In this document: positions 31,678 to 48,051 of the stretch, in pieces
Numbering within the stretch: position 1 is the first letter of the stretch
Layout: every line of letters begins with the position of its first letter
Assembly (NCBI GenBank): GCA_012295275.1
Contig: CM022674.1
Coordinates: forward strand, 10,862,675-10,926,674
Direction: 5' to 3'
DNA: 64,000 nucleotides
From: Chrysomallon squamiferum
Taxonomy: Eukaryota; Mollusca; Gastropoda; Neomphalida; Peltospiridae
Position numbers and translations under genes: made by a program
Notes under the pieces: model-generated
What the model was told of the DNA's origin: nothing
What the model saw: the letters and a program-made list of their open reading frames with translations, nothing else
Databases searched by the model: none

Positions 31678-31802
31678 CTGACATGGGCCTCCTGTGCCCA
31701 GGATTTGTCCAAAGACTTTGCCGCGTTGCAATTGCACGTGCATTGCTCGATTTGACCATTGGCTAACCATTTCTGTTCCTCCGGGTTTTCTGTATCATCC
31801 AT
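31678..31802 (-). other. candidate upstream exon A with short ORF
   Basis: Minus-strand donor TGTCAG|GTAAAA at 31677. From an ATG at 31802 a 41-codon frame is open to the donor, starting MDDTENPEEQKWLANGQIEQ and containing CTCNCN. The surroundings (31680-32230) look richer in CG than the flanks. The phase fits candidate exon B (acceptor at 27336) exactly. It could be a 5' exon of the M13 gene, part of an unrelated short gene, or chance. Confidence 0.3.
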
Positions 31803-32267
31803 AGGAAGAGTTTGTATAAAATGCCTGCATATCTCCGCAGTTGTATACAGCGTCAGTGTGAGCAGTGCGAGCAGACAAAACCGCGCTCTTCAGGCCGATA
31901 ACCGCCGTTTGTCGCTGGCGAGATAGCATAGCTGTTCGGAACCTGTTAATACGCACGCAGCCAGAACCAATCGGCAATTTCCGACAGCAGACCTCGGAAT
32001 CCAACGGAGTGTAATGAGAAAGTTGACGTGGTTATTCGGTGTTGTCGCCGCGGTTTCGTGCTTTTTATTGCATATAACTCGCCGTTTATTGGCAAACTCG
32101 TTCGGTGTAAATTCAATTCGTTCCGTTTTAGAAATGTTTTCATTGCGCTTGATTTAAGGCGAGAAATAAATGATTTGGAAGACTCGCATCAAACTGCTTT
32201 AATATTTAATGAATGGCGGCCCACTGCGTTGTGAGCTTGAACATTCACAACTGTCTGTCTATCTATC

Positions 32268-32306
32268 TCTCTCTATCTCTCTGTCTATCTATCTGTCTAT
32301 CTATCC

Positions 32307-32372
<66 letters not shown>
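32268..32372. repeat. (CT)n with CTAT-rich leader
   Basis: TCTATCTATC-type sequence from about 32258 passing into pure CT at 32309-32371. Confidence 0.93.
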
Positions 32373-32377
<5 letters not shown>

Positions 32378-32627
32378 ATTAGTTGTTGACTCATTTCTAA
32401 TTGAAGGCAGTGGAATGTTGACTAGTTTGGACACGCAGTCTGCATGTAGTCTGTGAAAGTGTTTCTAACTTTTCTAACAAACTAACTAGTAACTTGGAGC
32501 GGAGAGTTATCACATTCTGCTGTAGACAGGGGAGCACCTGCATTTTGGGGTCCCTGAAGCTTCAGCTGTTACTGGGTAACCATGGTTACATTCTTCAATG
32601 TGCCTGTTCCGTGATAGATCGTCATAA

Positions 32628-32792
32628 ACGTTTTTTTTTGTTTTTTAAATTTAACCATGGCATCTTTGATTTGATTAAAAATTTTAAGTAATGAGGACTC
32701 AAATCATTGCTGACGCCGTGAAGCCGAAGTTTCATTAGTTTCCTAACAGATCCGCCTGCGTAACGCTCTAACCAGCGAGCTACAACTTGTCT
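32628..32792 (-). mobile_element. tRNA-derived SINE-like fragment
   Basis: On the minus strand GTAGCTCGCTGGTTAGAGCG (about 32787-32766) is a textbook tRNA D-arm/A box. GATTTGAGTCC (B-box-like) follows about 60 nt later, and an A-rich stretch near 32628-32650 could be the tail. The tRNA body between is not foldable by eye into a cloverleaf, so it is not called a tRNA gene. Confidence 0.4.
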
Positions 32793-32799
32793 TAGTGTG

Positions 32800-34092
32800 G
32801 GTTTATCTCAAACTCTGAAACCGAAACTTGTTCGAGCAAAACGAGTTGGTGATATTTTACGATTTTCGGATGATTTAGGCTTCACAAATTTTATTTCACG
32901 CATAAAATTAGTAAAAGCCCATTGTATTGAGAAACCTGCAGGCTATCTGTAAAAGTGTATATGAATGATAAATGGATTTCATGTTTAAACAAAATCTGAA
33001 AAATTCCGAATTCCAAAACATTTCCGGTCACAAGCATTTCTGATACGGGATTCTGTAAAGTAAAGTAAAGTAATAGTCATACGTTGTTTATCATTCAAAT
33101 CCAAGCTGAAACTATACATTGTCTACGAATGTAAGTAACAGCCAAACCAGACCAACATACAACTCAGTCGTCTGGCATTTTGGAGTATTATTGTGTTTGC
33201 GTTTATGTGCGTATGTGTGTGTGTGTAAGTGATGCTTGTATGTGTGTTTATAAATGTATGTATGTATCTTTGTATGCATGTATGTATATATCTATGTACG
33301 AACGTACATTACTATTTTTTTGTTTTAGACCAGGGATTTTAAAGTAAATATTTCAGACCAGGGATTTTTCTTTTTGCCTCACTGATAAAAACTATAAATA
33401 TTCTCATTATAAACCTTCCTCGTCTCTTTTGGATTGGCTTACGTAACAGTTATCTCAAAGCACACAGGACAATTAAAACCGCCTTATTGGATAACACATT
33501 ATATAATTTGTTTAGTTGTGTACTCTGAATTATTACAGAAGGGAAAAATTACAAATGTCCTTTTATCTCCGAGATATATCTAAACGGAAACTGTGTTACG
33601 TATATTACTTCGCAGATTATGGTTTCCATAGCAGCTAATAATTAAATCAGCTACCAATATATGTTCACATGGTTCAAAACAGAAAATAAAATATTTAAGG
33701 TGCTAAATGGAAGTTTTATTTCAACGTTCCACCTTAAATCTTTACATCTAAACACGAAAAATTAAGCGACTCCTATTCATATTTCTATTTCATCTTTAAA
33801 AGCGTTATATTTTGACAACATGGACTGTCTGGTTTAATGACTGAAATCTAGACTGAGACGCGGAGGTTCGCTGGGTCGATACTGCAGTTACGACTGTTGC
33901 CCTGTGTCACATTTCACTGCCTTGTCCACACTCTGGTCATATCACTGTGTCCTTTCCTGTTTCTCGTAAGACGTATAAAAACACATTCTTTATTGCTTCT
34001 ATTATTTTTATTTTTTATAATCTTTTTACACCCGTCCATAAGGCAGTATAAAAACAAAATATATATTGCTTTCTATTATTATTATTATTATA

Positions 34093-34168
<76 letters not shown>

Positions 34169-34414
34169 ATAATAATATTTTATTATTATTATTATTATTA
34201 TTACTATGATTATTTTTTTGATTATTTCTTAAATATTTTTAGTGTAGTCCACGCGGTGATGTAAGATGTATGATTGTCACAGCAGCAGCAGCCGCAGCGA
34301 CAACGCCAACACAGCATTAGGTTGACGGTGAATAAGAAGAGATCTATGGTATTAAAAATGCTGGGATTCCACCTACATTTAAAAAAATTATATATATATA
34401 TATATATAAATATG

Positions 34415-34447
<33 letters not shown>

Positions 34448-35315
34448 TTGTTTTAAAACTCTAAATCTGAAAAGATGTTTCTCAGAATATAAATTTTTTT
34501 AACCTGGCTATTTCATGAAATGAGGCATGAAACTGAAATTTAACACGTTTTTAACAAACAAGATTAGATAACCTTAATTTTTTATTTGTTTATTTATTTA
34601 TAATCTTTGTTTATGTCTTTATTTATTTATTTATTATTTTATTTTATTTCTACAGGAGAGTTATTTTGAAATAACTATTTATCTCCCATCTGAGCGAAAA
34701 AAAAACAAAAAAAAACACAAACAACAACATAACTTCTTTTAGCGGATCATAGTAACTTAGAGCATATCTAATCTCAGCTATGGATTTCTGTGAATATAAA
34801 CTTTAATTTTTATTTTAAAATTTAATATGATTTTTATAGTAATGCAGGAATGCTGAAAATGTCGAGTACAGTTAGCTGTTTTTTATTATTATTTTTAAAA
34901 TTATTTTGTTACCGTTTATTTTTTTTATATATATATATATATATATTTTTTTTCTCTCTTGGTTTTTCTGTAACCGCAGATATTGTACATTTTGACATTA
35001 TCTAGGTTTGCGTAAGAAAAATGTTATCATGTTCCGCCTCTTATTTTCAGTTAGTCGGCTGAATATTAAATTTCACAATCTGTACATTTCGATTAGCCTG
35101 CTTTTCAATCTGCGGTCTGAAATACACGGTAAATATTTTACTAACGAGAAAACTGAACAAGACACTTCCTTATCTTAGCAAACATCTTAAACAGAAATTT
35201 CTAGTATTTAACTAAGTGAGTGCTTTTTGTAATTTGATTTATGTGGATTTAGTTTTTAAGTATATTATGTAAACAATCTGATTCTAACGTAAATAAAAAC
35301 TATTACTATAACTGT
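32800..35315. other. gene-poor AT-rich interval
   Basis: Contains (ATT)n at 34076-34200, TA and GT runs at 34390-34450 and short duplications such as AGACCAGGGATTTT at about 33329 and 33356. No supported gene. Confidence 0.5.
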
Positions 35316-35782
35316 TTAAATAATGATGAAATTTGCTTATTCTTCTGTCTCATTTGTTTATTCGCCTTTTCCCTTTCTGTCATTCTTTCTTTCTGTCTTT
35401 GTTTAGGACCAAAGAGAATGGTCTTTACTGATTCTTCTTCGTCTTCATATTATTATTATTATTATTATTATTAGTAGTAGTAGTAGTAGTAGTAGTAGTT
35501 GTAGTAGCAGCAGTTGTACTAGTAGTAGCTATAGTAGTAATAGTAGTAGTATGGTAATAATAGTAGTGGTGGTGGTGGTAGTAGTAGTAGTAGTACTACA
35601 GCTACTACTAGTATAAACCACTACCACTACTACTACTACAACTACTACTATTACTACTACTAATAATAATATGAAGACGAAGAAGAATCAATAAAGACCA
35701 GTCTCTTTGGTCCTAAACAAAGACAGAAAGAAAGAATGAAAGAAATGGAAAAGGCGAATAAGCAAATTTCATCATTATTTAA
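35316..35782. mobile_element. 467-bp foldback (inverted-repeat) element
   Basis: The left arm (35316-35449, TTAAATAATGATGAAATTTG onward to CGTCTTCAT) and right arm (35669-35782) are near-perfect reverse complements. The left arm has one extra internal stretch of about 22 bp (TTCTGTCTCATTTGTTTATT). The centre is ATT/AGT repeats on the left and ACT/AAT on the right, so the whole element could fold into one hairpin. It resembles a MITE or foldback transposon. No transposase frame; no clear target duplication. Confidence 0.85.
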
Positions 35783-36600
35783 GTAAAGAGCTTGGCGGTT
35801 CTAAGACATAAACTGCAATATTGCGAGGTTTTTAAGTAAATGGGACATTAACGTTCTGTGCCTGTGGTTAAATTGGCCATTACTCCGGGCGCAAATGGAG
35901 TCAGCGATCGTCTGTCTATAATCCTAATTTCAGACGTGATGTGGGTCAATGTGTTTATGCCCATCACTTTAGAGGAGAAAAAATAAAATGATCTTCGTTT
36001 TCTTGTCGCGAACAATTGTCGCATTTCTGCCACTAAGACTATTAGCAGACGAGTGGTCTGCACAGGCGAGATTCCACTGAAGAGATCTTCTAGGAAGAAC
36101 CGGTTCTGCAAACGATAACCTGTCACATGGAAACAGACACGAGATCAATCGACCCGAATGTACCGACTGAAAACCCCGACTCGTCGCTCGGACAGTGTTA
36201 GCTTAACAGTGCAAGGGAAACAACTCTAACGTGATGTATTATTCAGAGGCAATGGCATCTCCGTTTTAGCAATGATGCTGTTCGATTCGATCTTCGAGAT
36301 AGACAGCTTAAGTTTAGACGAAATTAAAACAAAATCATAATGACAATTGAATTGTTGGCAGGCGGAGGTAGGGTTGGGTGGGGGATAGTGATAGAGAGAG
36401 CAAAAATATCCTTGTGGGTGTTCGGTTTTCAATTACTGTGTTTCCGGAAATATTAAATTTCGTAGAATTTGCCGGTTACTGGGTTTTGAATATTGTCTTA
36501 TTTGACGTGTTTTAAAAGGTACAGCCGTACTTTAAAATAATAAATATATTTCGAATTTTGGAAGATTGAAAATAAACACAGAGTATAATGATGATGTTGA
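35783..36600. other. CG-containing unique sequence, no gene assigned
   Basis: 35840-36230 looks less AT-rich than its surroundings and holds a 92-codon minus-strand frame (36126-35848) that I do not recognise and cannot connect to splice sites. Confidence 0.3.
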
Positions 36601-36603
36601 CAG

Positions 36604-36693
36604 TGTGTGTCTGTGTGTATGTTTGTGTGTGCGTATGTATGTGTGTATGTGTGTGTATGTCTGTATGTATGTGTGTGTATGTGTCTGTGTGTG

Positions 36694-36724
<31 letters not shown>

Positions 36725-36948
36725 GTATGCGTATGTATGTGTGTGTATGTCTGTATGTATGTGTGTGTATGTGTCTGTGTGTGTGTCTGTGTATCTGTGT
36801 GTGTGTTTGTGTGTGCTTATGTATGTGTGTGTACGTCTGTATGTATGTGTGTGTCTGTGTGTGTGTGTGTGTTTCTGTGTATCTGTGTGTGTGTGTGTCT
36901 CTGTGTGTGTGTCTGTGTCTGTGTATCTCTCTGTGTGTGTGTCTGTGC
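36604..36948. repeat. GT-rich tract with 100-bp-scale duplications
   Basis: TGTGTATGTCTGTATGTATG-type sequence repeated about every 100 bp. All three plus frames stay open as Val/Cys runs, which is a composition effect. Confidence 0.92.
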
Positions 36949-37166
36949 AGGACGGCTCAAGGTACCGGTGGCTTGGACAGTTGCCAAGGAGGGCGCCACA
37001 TCGTGTGTTTGAGATCTTCCATTAATAAAATTTCATTAATAATATTCTTTCTGTTATTGTGATCCAAATGTCAGAAAAAAGGCACTATGGAAATTACACG
37101 CCAGGAAGCCGATAACAGTTGTCAGAACCGCCAACAGCGTTAATGTCGACTCCTGAGTGTGTGTGT

Positions 37167-37464
<298 letters not shown>

Positions 37465-38172
37465 CTAAACTGTTTCAGACTGGTAGACAAATCAGGTTAG
37501 ATGGTATTAAATGTATATGACTGATAAAAATAATCAGAGTTGGTTTCATCATCACTGAGTGGGGCTAGCAAATAATTATGAAAAAAAAAAAAAAAAAAAA
37601 AATAACACTATTGCTTTAATTGGGCGTTCATGAATCGAATTTTTACTTCTAAATTAAATTATATTTTAGACCAGTAATTTCTAAAATGAACTGAACTAAT
37701 TCCGTGTCTTGTTATATTTTATTTTGTTCCGAGATTAAATTAATTAGTTTTGATCGGTCATGCATGACATAATTAGCATAATCATTTCCTGTGCTGTTAA
37801 ACTGATAATTCATCTTTTTGATAACCTGGCACCAAAACGTCTGTTTATGTGTTTCAAACACGTAACAAGCACGTCGTTTGTAGAACGTTCCCGTGTTTCG
37901 TAATTTCGGCATGGCAAACTCAGCTTTCGCAGGTTTTTTGCACTAAGCAGCAATATTTTCGATTCACAAAATGGCACTGTACCAATAATTAATTCAATGT
38001 CTGACTTTAGCAAAACAAAAATGTTTTCTTTCTTGTTTTTGTCATTTCTTTTTCGCTCTACGTGGATATAAGTCAAATATATTTGTGTAGCAATAACCTC
38101 CGAGAAATGAAATTCACTGTTGCGATTTTCTGTAATTCTCTGAAACGCATACTGTGATCTTCACACACTCAA

Positions 38173-38174
<2 letters not shown>

Positions 38175-38258
<84 letters not shown>

Positions 38259-38565
38259 TCCATGTCTCTAGATTTGTCCATACAGTTGCACGTATAAATA
38301 CTAACTGTCTTATCCTGTTAGTGCGCAGGATTCAATCAAAACACATTCAAAGTCCCCGTCATATTTTACTAAAAGAAAGTATCAGCATTATTATAGGTCA
38401 AGTAGACCGCGAATAGGAAATGTGTTTTGTCATGTATTACGTAAGTGTGTGTGTCTGTGTGTGTGTGTTTGTGTATACGTGTGTGTGTGTGTTTGTGTGC
38501 ATTGAAGATTCATTGAGAATCCATTATTTAAAATGATTGAGACTTGAAGTGTTTCAGATTCCAGA

Positions 38566-38644
<79 letters not shown>
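38175..38644. repeat. two (AC)n tracts with a GT tract between
   Basis: (AC)n at 38175-38257 and 38570-38644; GT-rich 38446-38500 between them is in the opposite orientation. Confidence 0.95.
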
Positions 38645-38647
<3 letters not shown>

Positions 38648-39249
38648 ACCTATCTATCTGTAACGTTAAAGTATAGATTCTAGTATATGTTAATACATTA
38701 CTGGAATAAATAAAAAGTCAAAGAAAACCTACCAATTTAAAATACACAATTGTCTGCCTGTTTATTGTGATTTAAATCTGTTTTAATTATAATTTTTAAC
38801 TTACACGTTGCCATCATGCGGAAAGAATGGAGAGCTGATTACAGTAGAATGACGTCATAAGTAAATGACGTAATGAGCATTGATAACGTAATCTGAAACT
38901 AACGCTATAATTCTATTGCTATTATAACAGCTCTTTCAGAAGTTCGTTTTATAATCTTGGGTAGGTAGATTCAAATCCGCAGACCTTACTATAAGCCTAT
39001 AAGCCGTTTTCTTTCTAGATAATAATACCATTTCTTGCAGAACAAAGTACAAAAATCTTCACTAATGTAAATTTATTAAAACGATTTGGTTGTCCACAAT
39101 GCACTCAGTCTGTTAGGGTTTTTGTTTACTTCACCTTTATGATAAAACTGACATCTCCCTATTCTTACTATTTCATTGTTATTTATGCAAATAGACGCAC
39201 ACAAACACATACACATATACAAACGTAAACATACACTTATATAGACCTG

Positions 39250-39415
39250 TATATTATGTATATATGTATGTGTACATGTATGTATGCGTGTGTATTTGTA
39301 TGTATATATGTATGTATTTATGTTTGTGTGTATGTATGTATGTATGTATGTATGTATGTATGTGTGAATGTATGTATGTATATTTGTATGTATATATGTA
39401 TGTATGTATGTATGT
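39250..39415. repeat. (ATGT)n
   Basis: Tetranucleotide array with interruptions, followed after a unique spacer by GTGT/GTGA-rich DNA (39490-39615). Confidence 0.92.
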
Positions 39416-39796
39416 ACTAATTTCAGTTTCAGTATGTTTAATGTCATTATCGGCCTTGAGTTTACCTTCATAAGTTCTATTGTGATGGTGAATGTGTGTG
39501 TGAGTGTATATGTATATGCGTGTGAGTGTGTGTGTGAGTGTGTGTATGTATATGCGTTTGAGTGTGTGTGTCTGAGTGCATGTGTGTCTGTGAACGTGTG
39601 TGTGTGGTGTGTGTATTTATACAATTTAACTGTTGTTTACAAATATAAACATACCACACAGTGCTAGACTTGACAAACAGTCAGTTTCACAATTACTCAC
39701 ATGTGTTTGTACCTTTGATGTTAAGTCTGGCTGTTATTAAAATCTCCCTTGTACACCCCTTTCCGAAATCCAATACATTACAATAAATAAACAACC

Positions 39797-39893
39797 ATTA
39801 CAACACATTAAAACACATTACAACACATTAAAACACATTACAACACATTAAAACTAATTAAAACACATTACAACGCATTAAAACACATCAGAA
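39797..39893. repeat. 10-11-bp tandem repeat (ACACATTAAA type)
   Basis: Alternating AACACATTAA and AACACATTAC units, about nine copies, some CG variants at the right end. Confidence 0.9.
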
Positions 39894-40605
39894 CGACCCT
39901 TTACCTCATTGTTTATTAAAATATACATCCAACATTATACAGATATTATTTATATATTTTAATTGTTTCGTTGATTAGAATCACCCAACCTTTGCTAACA
40001 ATAAAACATCTTCAGTAAAACAATAATCTTGTGAGATTCGTGTTATTTTCAGTTTTATCATTAAATTATTTTGTAAAATATCTAAGCTCAGTATGTCGTC
40101 AATAAACATATATACATACAAACAGACACAAAAAAAATACGCATACATATACGCACACATACGCACACGCACACAGAAACTACATCTGAATTTATTTCCA
40201 TCATGTAGCATCTACAGTTCATTATCGCGTCGTATTTTGTTCTTCGCAGTTAGACTATTTTCTCTCGAGACTGGTTTAGGATATTAAGTTCCTCAAATAT
40301 AACAGTAAGTGTGACATTTAAATTTCGCTCAGGCCAGTGGCAGTGTTTGACCTTTGCTGACCCTTGACCTATTTAACATACAAGCTCGACTCTAAGGTTT
40401 GCTATGGCTTCCATATGTTTGAAAACGTTTCATGATGTTAATAATAATTTCCGTTTTCTTACTTCTGTTTACTGATACAGATCAAAACAGTTTATTTACC
40501 TTAAAAAAAAAGAAAAAGAAGAAAAAAAAAGAAATAACAAGATCGTCTGGAAGTTTTAATTCTTTAAACAGCAGACCTCACATACATACATAAACGAAAC
40601 ATACA

Positions 40606-40643
40606 TTTATCTATCTATCTATCTATCTGTCTATCTATATAGC

Positions 40644-40700
<57 letters not shown>

Positions 40701-40710
40701 CTACACACAC
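40606..40710. repeat. (CTAT)n then (AC)n
   Basis: Tetranucleotide 40606-40648 joined to AC 40650-40700. Confidence 0.93.
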
Positions 40711-41461
40711 AGAATCAATTCCAGCTTCATTATTTTCCTCTGATAATGCGTGAAATGGTCAAGTAAGTCTGTACAATGATGTTATGAATAAATCTTTTAG
40801 ATAAACTAAATTTCTGTCTTCTTACTGTGAATCTTAGGCTCAGTAATTTCAGAAATATAGAAAAACTTCCTGTAATTTTTTGAAATATGACGAAATAAAT
40901 AAATCATGGGAAATTAAACTTATGAATTTCATAATAATTTTTGGCGAATCATGTTTGTATCTTATCGAAATCTATTTAACAGATTCAATAATATTTTAAG
41001 TCCTTACCAATTAAAAACAAAATTAAAGTCATGTCCTTGAATAAATTATCTTAAGAAAATACATATTTTAAAATCTTAAGAAATTTATAGAAAGCTTTAG
41101 TCATATTTTCCTTAAACAACAACAAAACAAAACAAAATAAAATAGGATAAACTAAAATCAAAATAAATAAATACTAATAATTAATTTAACATAAAACATA
41201 ATTAAATAAAATTAAAATATAAAGGAAAAAGAAAAGATTTAAAACGACTTATAGTTGACAAACGAATCCACCATGGAAGGAGTTAATTCTGTTATCTCGG
41301 TAACTAAAATTGTATCGACAAATAAATGTACAAACACTTCAAGTTGTTCCGATTATTGTCAGATCGATAAATCGCTTTCGACATTTTGTTTAATGATATC
41401 ACCACATTACCAGCACATATTCTTATACAGGCAACGTCAACATGCAGAAGAAAACAAAATG

Positions 41462-44750
<3,289 letters not shown>

Positions 44751-45540
44751 ATGTAAATTACACAGAAGATAGAACAGAGAACGTGTACAGAGAATTGTAA
44801 ATTACAGAGAAGAGAAACATAATTATACACACAAATATACACACACGAACACACACAAATATAAACATCAATGTAAATTACAGAGAACTGTGTACAAAGT
44901 TGTTCTGACAGATAAATGTAAATTACAGAGAACTGTGTACAAAGTTGTTCTGACAGATAAATGTAAATTACAGAGAACTGTGTACATTTGTTATGACAGA
45001 GAAATATAAATTACAGAGAACTGTGTACAGTTGTTCTGACAGAAAAATGTAAATTACAGAGAACTGTGTACATTTGTTATGACAGAGAAATATAAATTAC
45101 AGAGAACTGTGTACAGTTGTTCTGACAGAAAAATGTAAATTACAGAGAACTGTGTACAGTGTTGTTGTGACAGAGAAATGTAAATTACAGAGAAATGTAA
45201 ATTACAGAGAACTGTGTACAGAGTTGTTCTGACAGAAAAATGTAAATTACAGAGAACTGTGTATAGTGTTGTTGTGACAGAGAAATGTAAATTACAGAGA
45301 ACTGTGTATAGTGTTGTTGTGACAGAGAAATGTAAATTACAGAGAACTGACAGAGAAATGTAAATTACAGAGAACTGTGTGTTGTTCTGACAGAAAAATG
45401 TAAATTACAGAGAACTGTGTACAGAGTTGTTGTGACAGAGAAATGTAAATTACAGAGAACTGTGTACAGAGTTGTTCTGACAGAAAAATGTAAATTACAG
45501 AGAACTGTGTACAGAGTTGTTCTGACAGACGCGGTTATCA
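44751..45540. repeat. minisatellite, unit about 45 bp, roughly 17 copies
   Basis: Core TGTAAATTACAGAGAACTGT followed by GTACAGAGTTGTTCTGACAG. Unit length varies because of internal deletions. It decays at both ends and is followed by (CT)n. Confidence 0.95.
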
Positions 45541-45735
45541 GATGTTAACGTTTAGTGACACAAAATGTAAATTACACAAGAGAACGTCATCAGAGAACCA
45601 GTTGTTCTGACATTACACATTTTCAAAGTTGTTCTACACTATTTTCACATTTTCGTTTCTCTCTCTCTCTAACAGTCAACTCTCTCTCTCACCTCTCTCT
45701 CTCTCTCACATTTTCAAAATTCTCTCTCTCTTTAA

Positions 45736-45909
<174 letters not shown>

Positions 45910-46202
45910 CCCCTAATCTATTTCTTTCAACGCAACTCTTTTTGCTAAAATCATATCGTTAACTGAATCAGTGTTGTTTCTACATTACGGTTTGTTTTTA
46001 TTTGAGCTTATTTTAAGCCAAACGATATCTATTATATTTTTTCATTTTTAAAATGGAAAGAAGAAGAAGAAGAAAAAGGTATGGTGAATAAGAATAAGAA
46101 GAACATTAAATAGAAAAAAAACAAAAAACAACATAGCAATGTATCATAAATATATATATATATATTTAAATATGACGATATTAAAAAAAAGTCAGGTCTT
46201 AC

Positions 46203-46390
46203 CTGAAGGTGTTTTCTGATAAAGTTATATCAGCGCTCTTTATTCCGGACCCGTTTTCGTACTTTGTCTCCTCCATTCTGTAAACGCGGCAATGTGACGT
46301 CTGCTCGATTGGTGAATGTCTCACGTGCCAGGGTCACCTCATCAAACTGACGTCTGCTTAGAGGACCTGGTAAGCGTACCGTTCGTTTCA
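46203..46390 (-). promoter_or_regulatory. candidate promoter or first exon with CRE, CCAAT and E-box motifs
   Basis: A CG-containing block in AT-rich DNA ends, on the minus strand, in a consensus donor TTCAG|GTAAGA. Within about 100 bp it holds two TGACGTC half-palindromes, an ATTGG (inverted CCAAT) and a CACGTG. It might be a distal first exon or promoter of the leftward M13 gene, 26 kb from its start codon. No TATA box is evident. Confidence 0.3.
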
Positions 46391-46499
46391 GAGAAACTCG
46401 CCAGCTCTTGAAGGAAAAAAAGGCCGGGGATAAAAAAAATAAAGAAAGAAAAGTTTTTGTCATGCTATGTGTATCTGTGTGGCCCGCATAAGAAATAAA

Positions 46500-48017
46500 A
46501 ACCTGCAGCGTTAATGAAAGACATTTCTAAAAAGAAAAAAGATAGGGAAAACATTTATTTCATCCAGGCAGATTTTGATTTGTATTTGTATGATTAAAAA
46601 CTTTTCTTTGTACATCCCACAATCCGACCATTCATCCATCTATCCACCTCTCTGTGTTTGTATCTATCCATCTTTCTATTTATCTGTCTATCGTTCTATC
46701 CATCCACACACATTCATAAATTTACAGACATACATATAAACACAACACACAAATGTACACATATGTAGCAATACACACACATACACACATATACACATAC
46801 ATAAACACATACACACTCCATAAATACACATATACGTACGCACAAGCGCTTTTTGTTCATCGATTACAGTGAAAGTTGTTTTAGATTGTATAGGAATTTG
46901 TAATACATATAATTTACAAATGTTTAAGAAATTAAAGATATTAACTTTAATTAAATATTTTAAACAAATATAAAACTTATGCTTTATTTTTCATTTTTGC
47001 ACACTGAGTTCTTTGACTGGTCTGTCTGTAAACCCTAACTCGTCTGTATACCCCCCGACTCCTTTCTGCCCCTCTCAACTTCAAGAATATTTCTTTTCTA
47101 GTTTTTTCAATCGTTGTTACCACCTCTTCCTTTTTCTTTTAGTCATATTTTAAAAACAAAACAATATCAATTGATTCCTTCTGATTTCGCTGAACGTAGA
47201 GTAACATTAACTGAAGGGTCCTTGAAACACCGCGAAAGCCGGTCAACAACCGTCTAAAACTGTGCGATGATGGTTTTATGGCTCTTCAAGTGATGTAGCT
47301 ATGGCGAACCACTAGAAGAACAATCAACAAGTTTTATTCCTCTTGAACAAGAACACACATTTCAGTAATGCATCCAAGGATTTCACCAGAGGGGGGTGGG
47401 TAAAGAAAAAAGAAAAAAGTTCTTCTTAAATAAAAAGTATTATGTTGTCTGCCTGCCTCTCTGTCCGTCAGTCTGTCTGCCTGTACGTCGTTATAACACT
47501 AACAGCGATGTGAAAGAAGCATTTTCACTCAACTAACTTTCTTGTTTTGTTTTCTCTGTCCCACCGTCTGTTGTCGTGTCTGTCTGTTTATCAACCTATT
47601 TACTCTCTGACTATTTCTGTGTCCACCTGTTTTTTATATTCACATGTGTGTCTGGGTATATGTTGGTGTATATGTCCGTCTGACACACGATCTTTTTTGT
47701 GTGTCTGTCAGTCGTTTTTTTTTATTCACTGCTACGTCAGTTAGAGCTGTTTCTTTAGTGTGTTTGTATGTGTGTGTATGTGTGTTTGTGTGTGTATCTG
47801 TGGTTGTGTGTGCGTGTTTGTGAGTGTGTGTGTGCGTGCGTGTGTGCGTATGTATGTGTATGTATGTGTTCATGTGTTTGTGTGTATATATATATATATA
47901 TAAAACGAGAATGATTTGAAAAAATGATGATGTATTTCGATAGCGAATTGTCTTAATCCATTTATACAGAATAGCTCTGCTCTTTGTCAATAATAATGAT
48001 AACAACAACAACAACAA

Positions 48018-48051
<34 letters not shown>

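Noticed and set aside
31795-32004. 69-codon minus frame beginning MDSEVCC
   Set aside because: Overlaps the candidate upstream exon in another frame and has no homology that I recognise.
32766-32787. Functional tRNA gene
   Set aside because: Good D-arm only; no acceptor-stem pairing or correctly spaced T-arm.
35848-36126. 92-codon minus-strand frame
   Set aside because: No recognisable domain, no matching splice sites and no codon pattern that distinguishes it from chance.
36566-37062. Three overlapping Val/Cys-rich frames of about 150 codons
   Set aside because: GT-rich microsatellite open in all three frames at once, which is composition and not coding.
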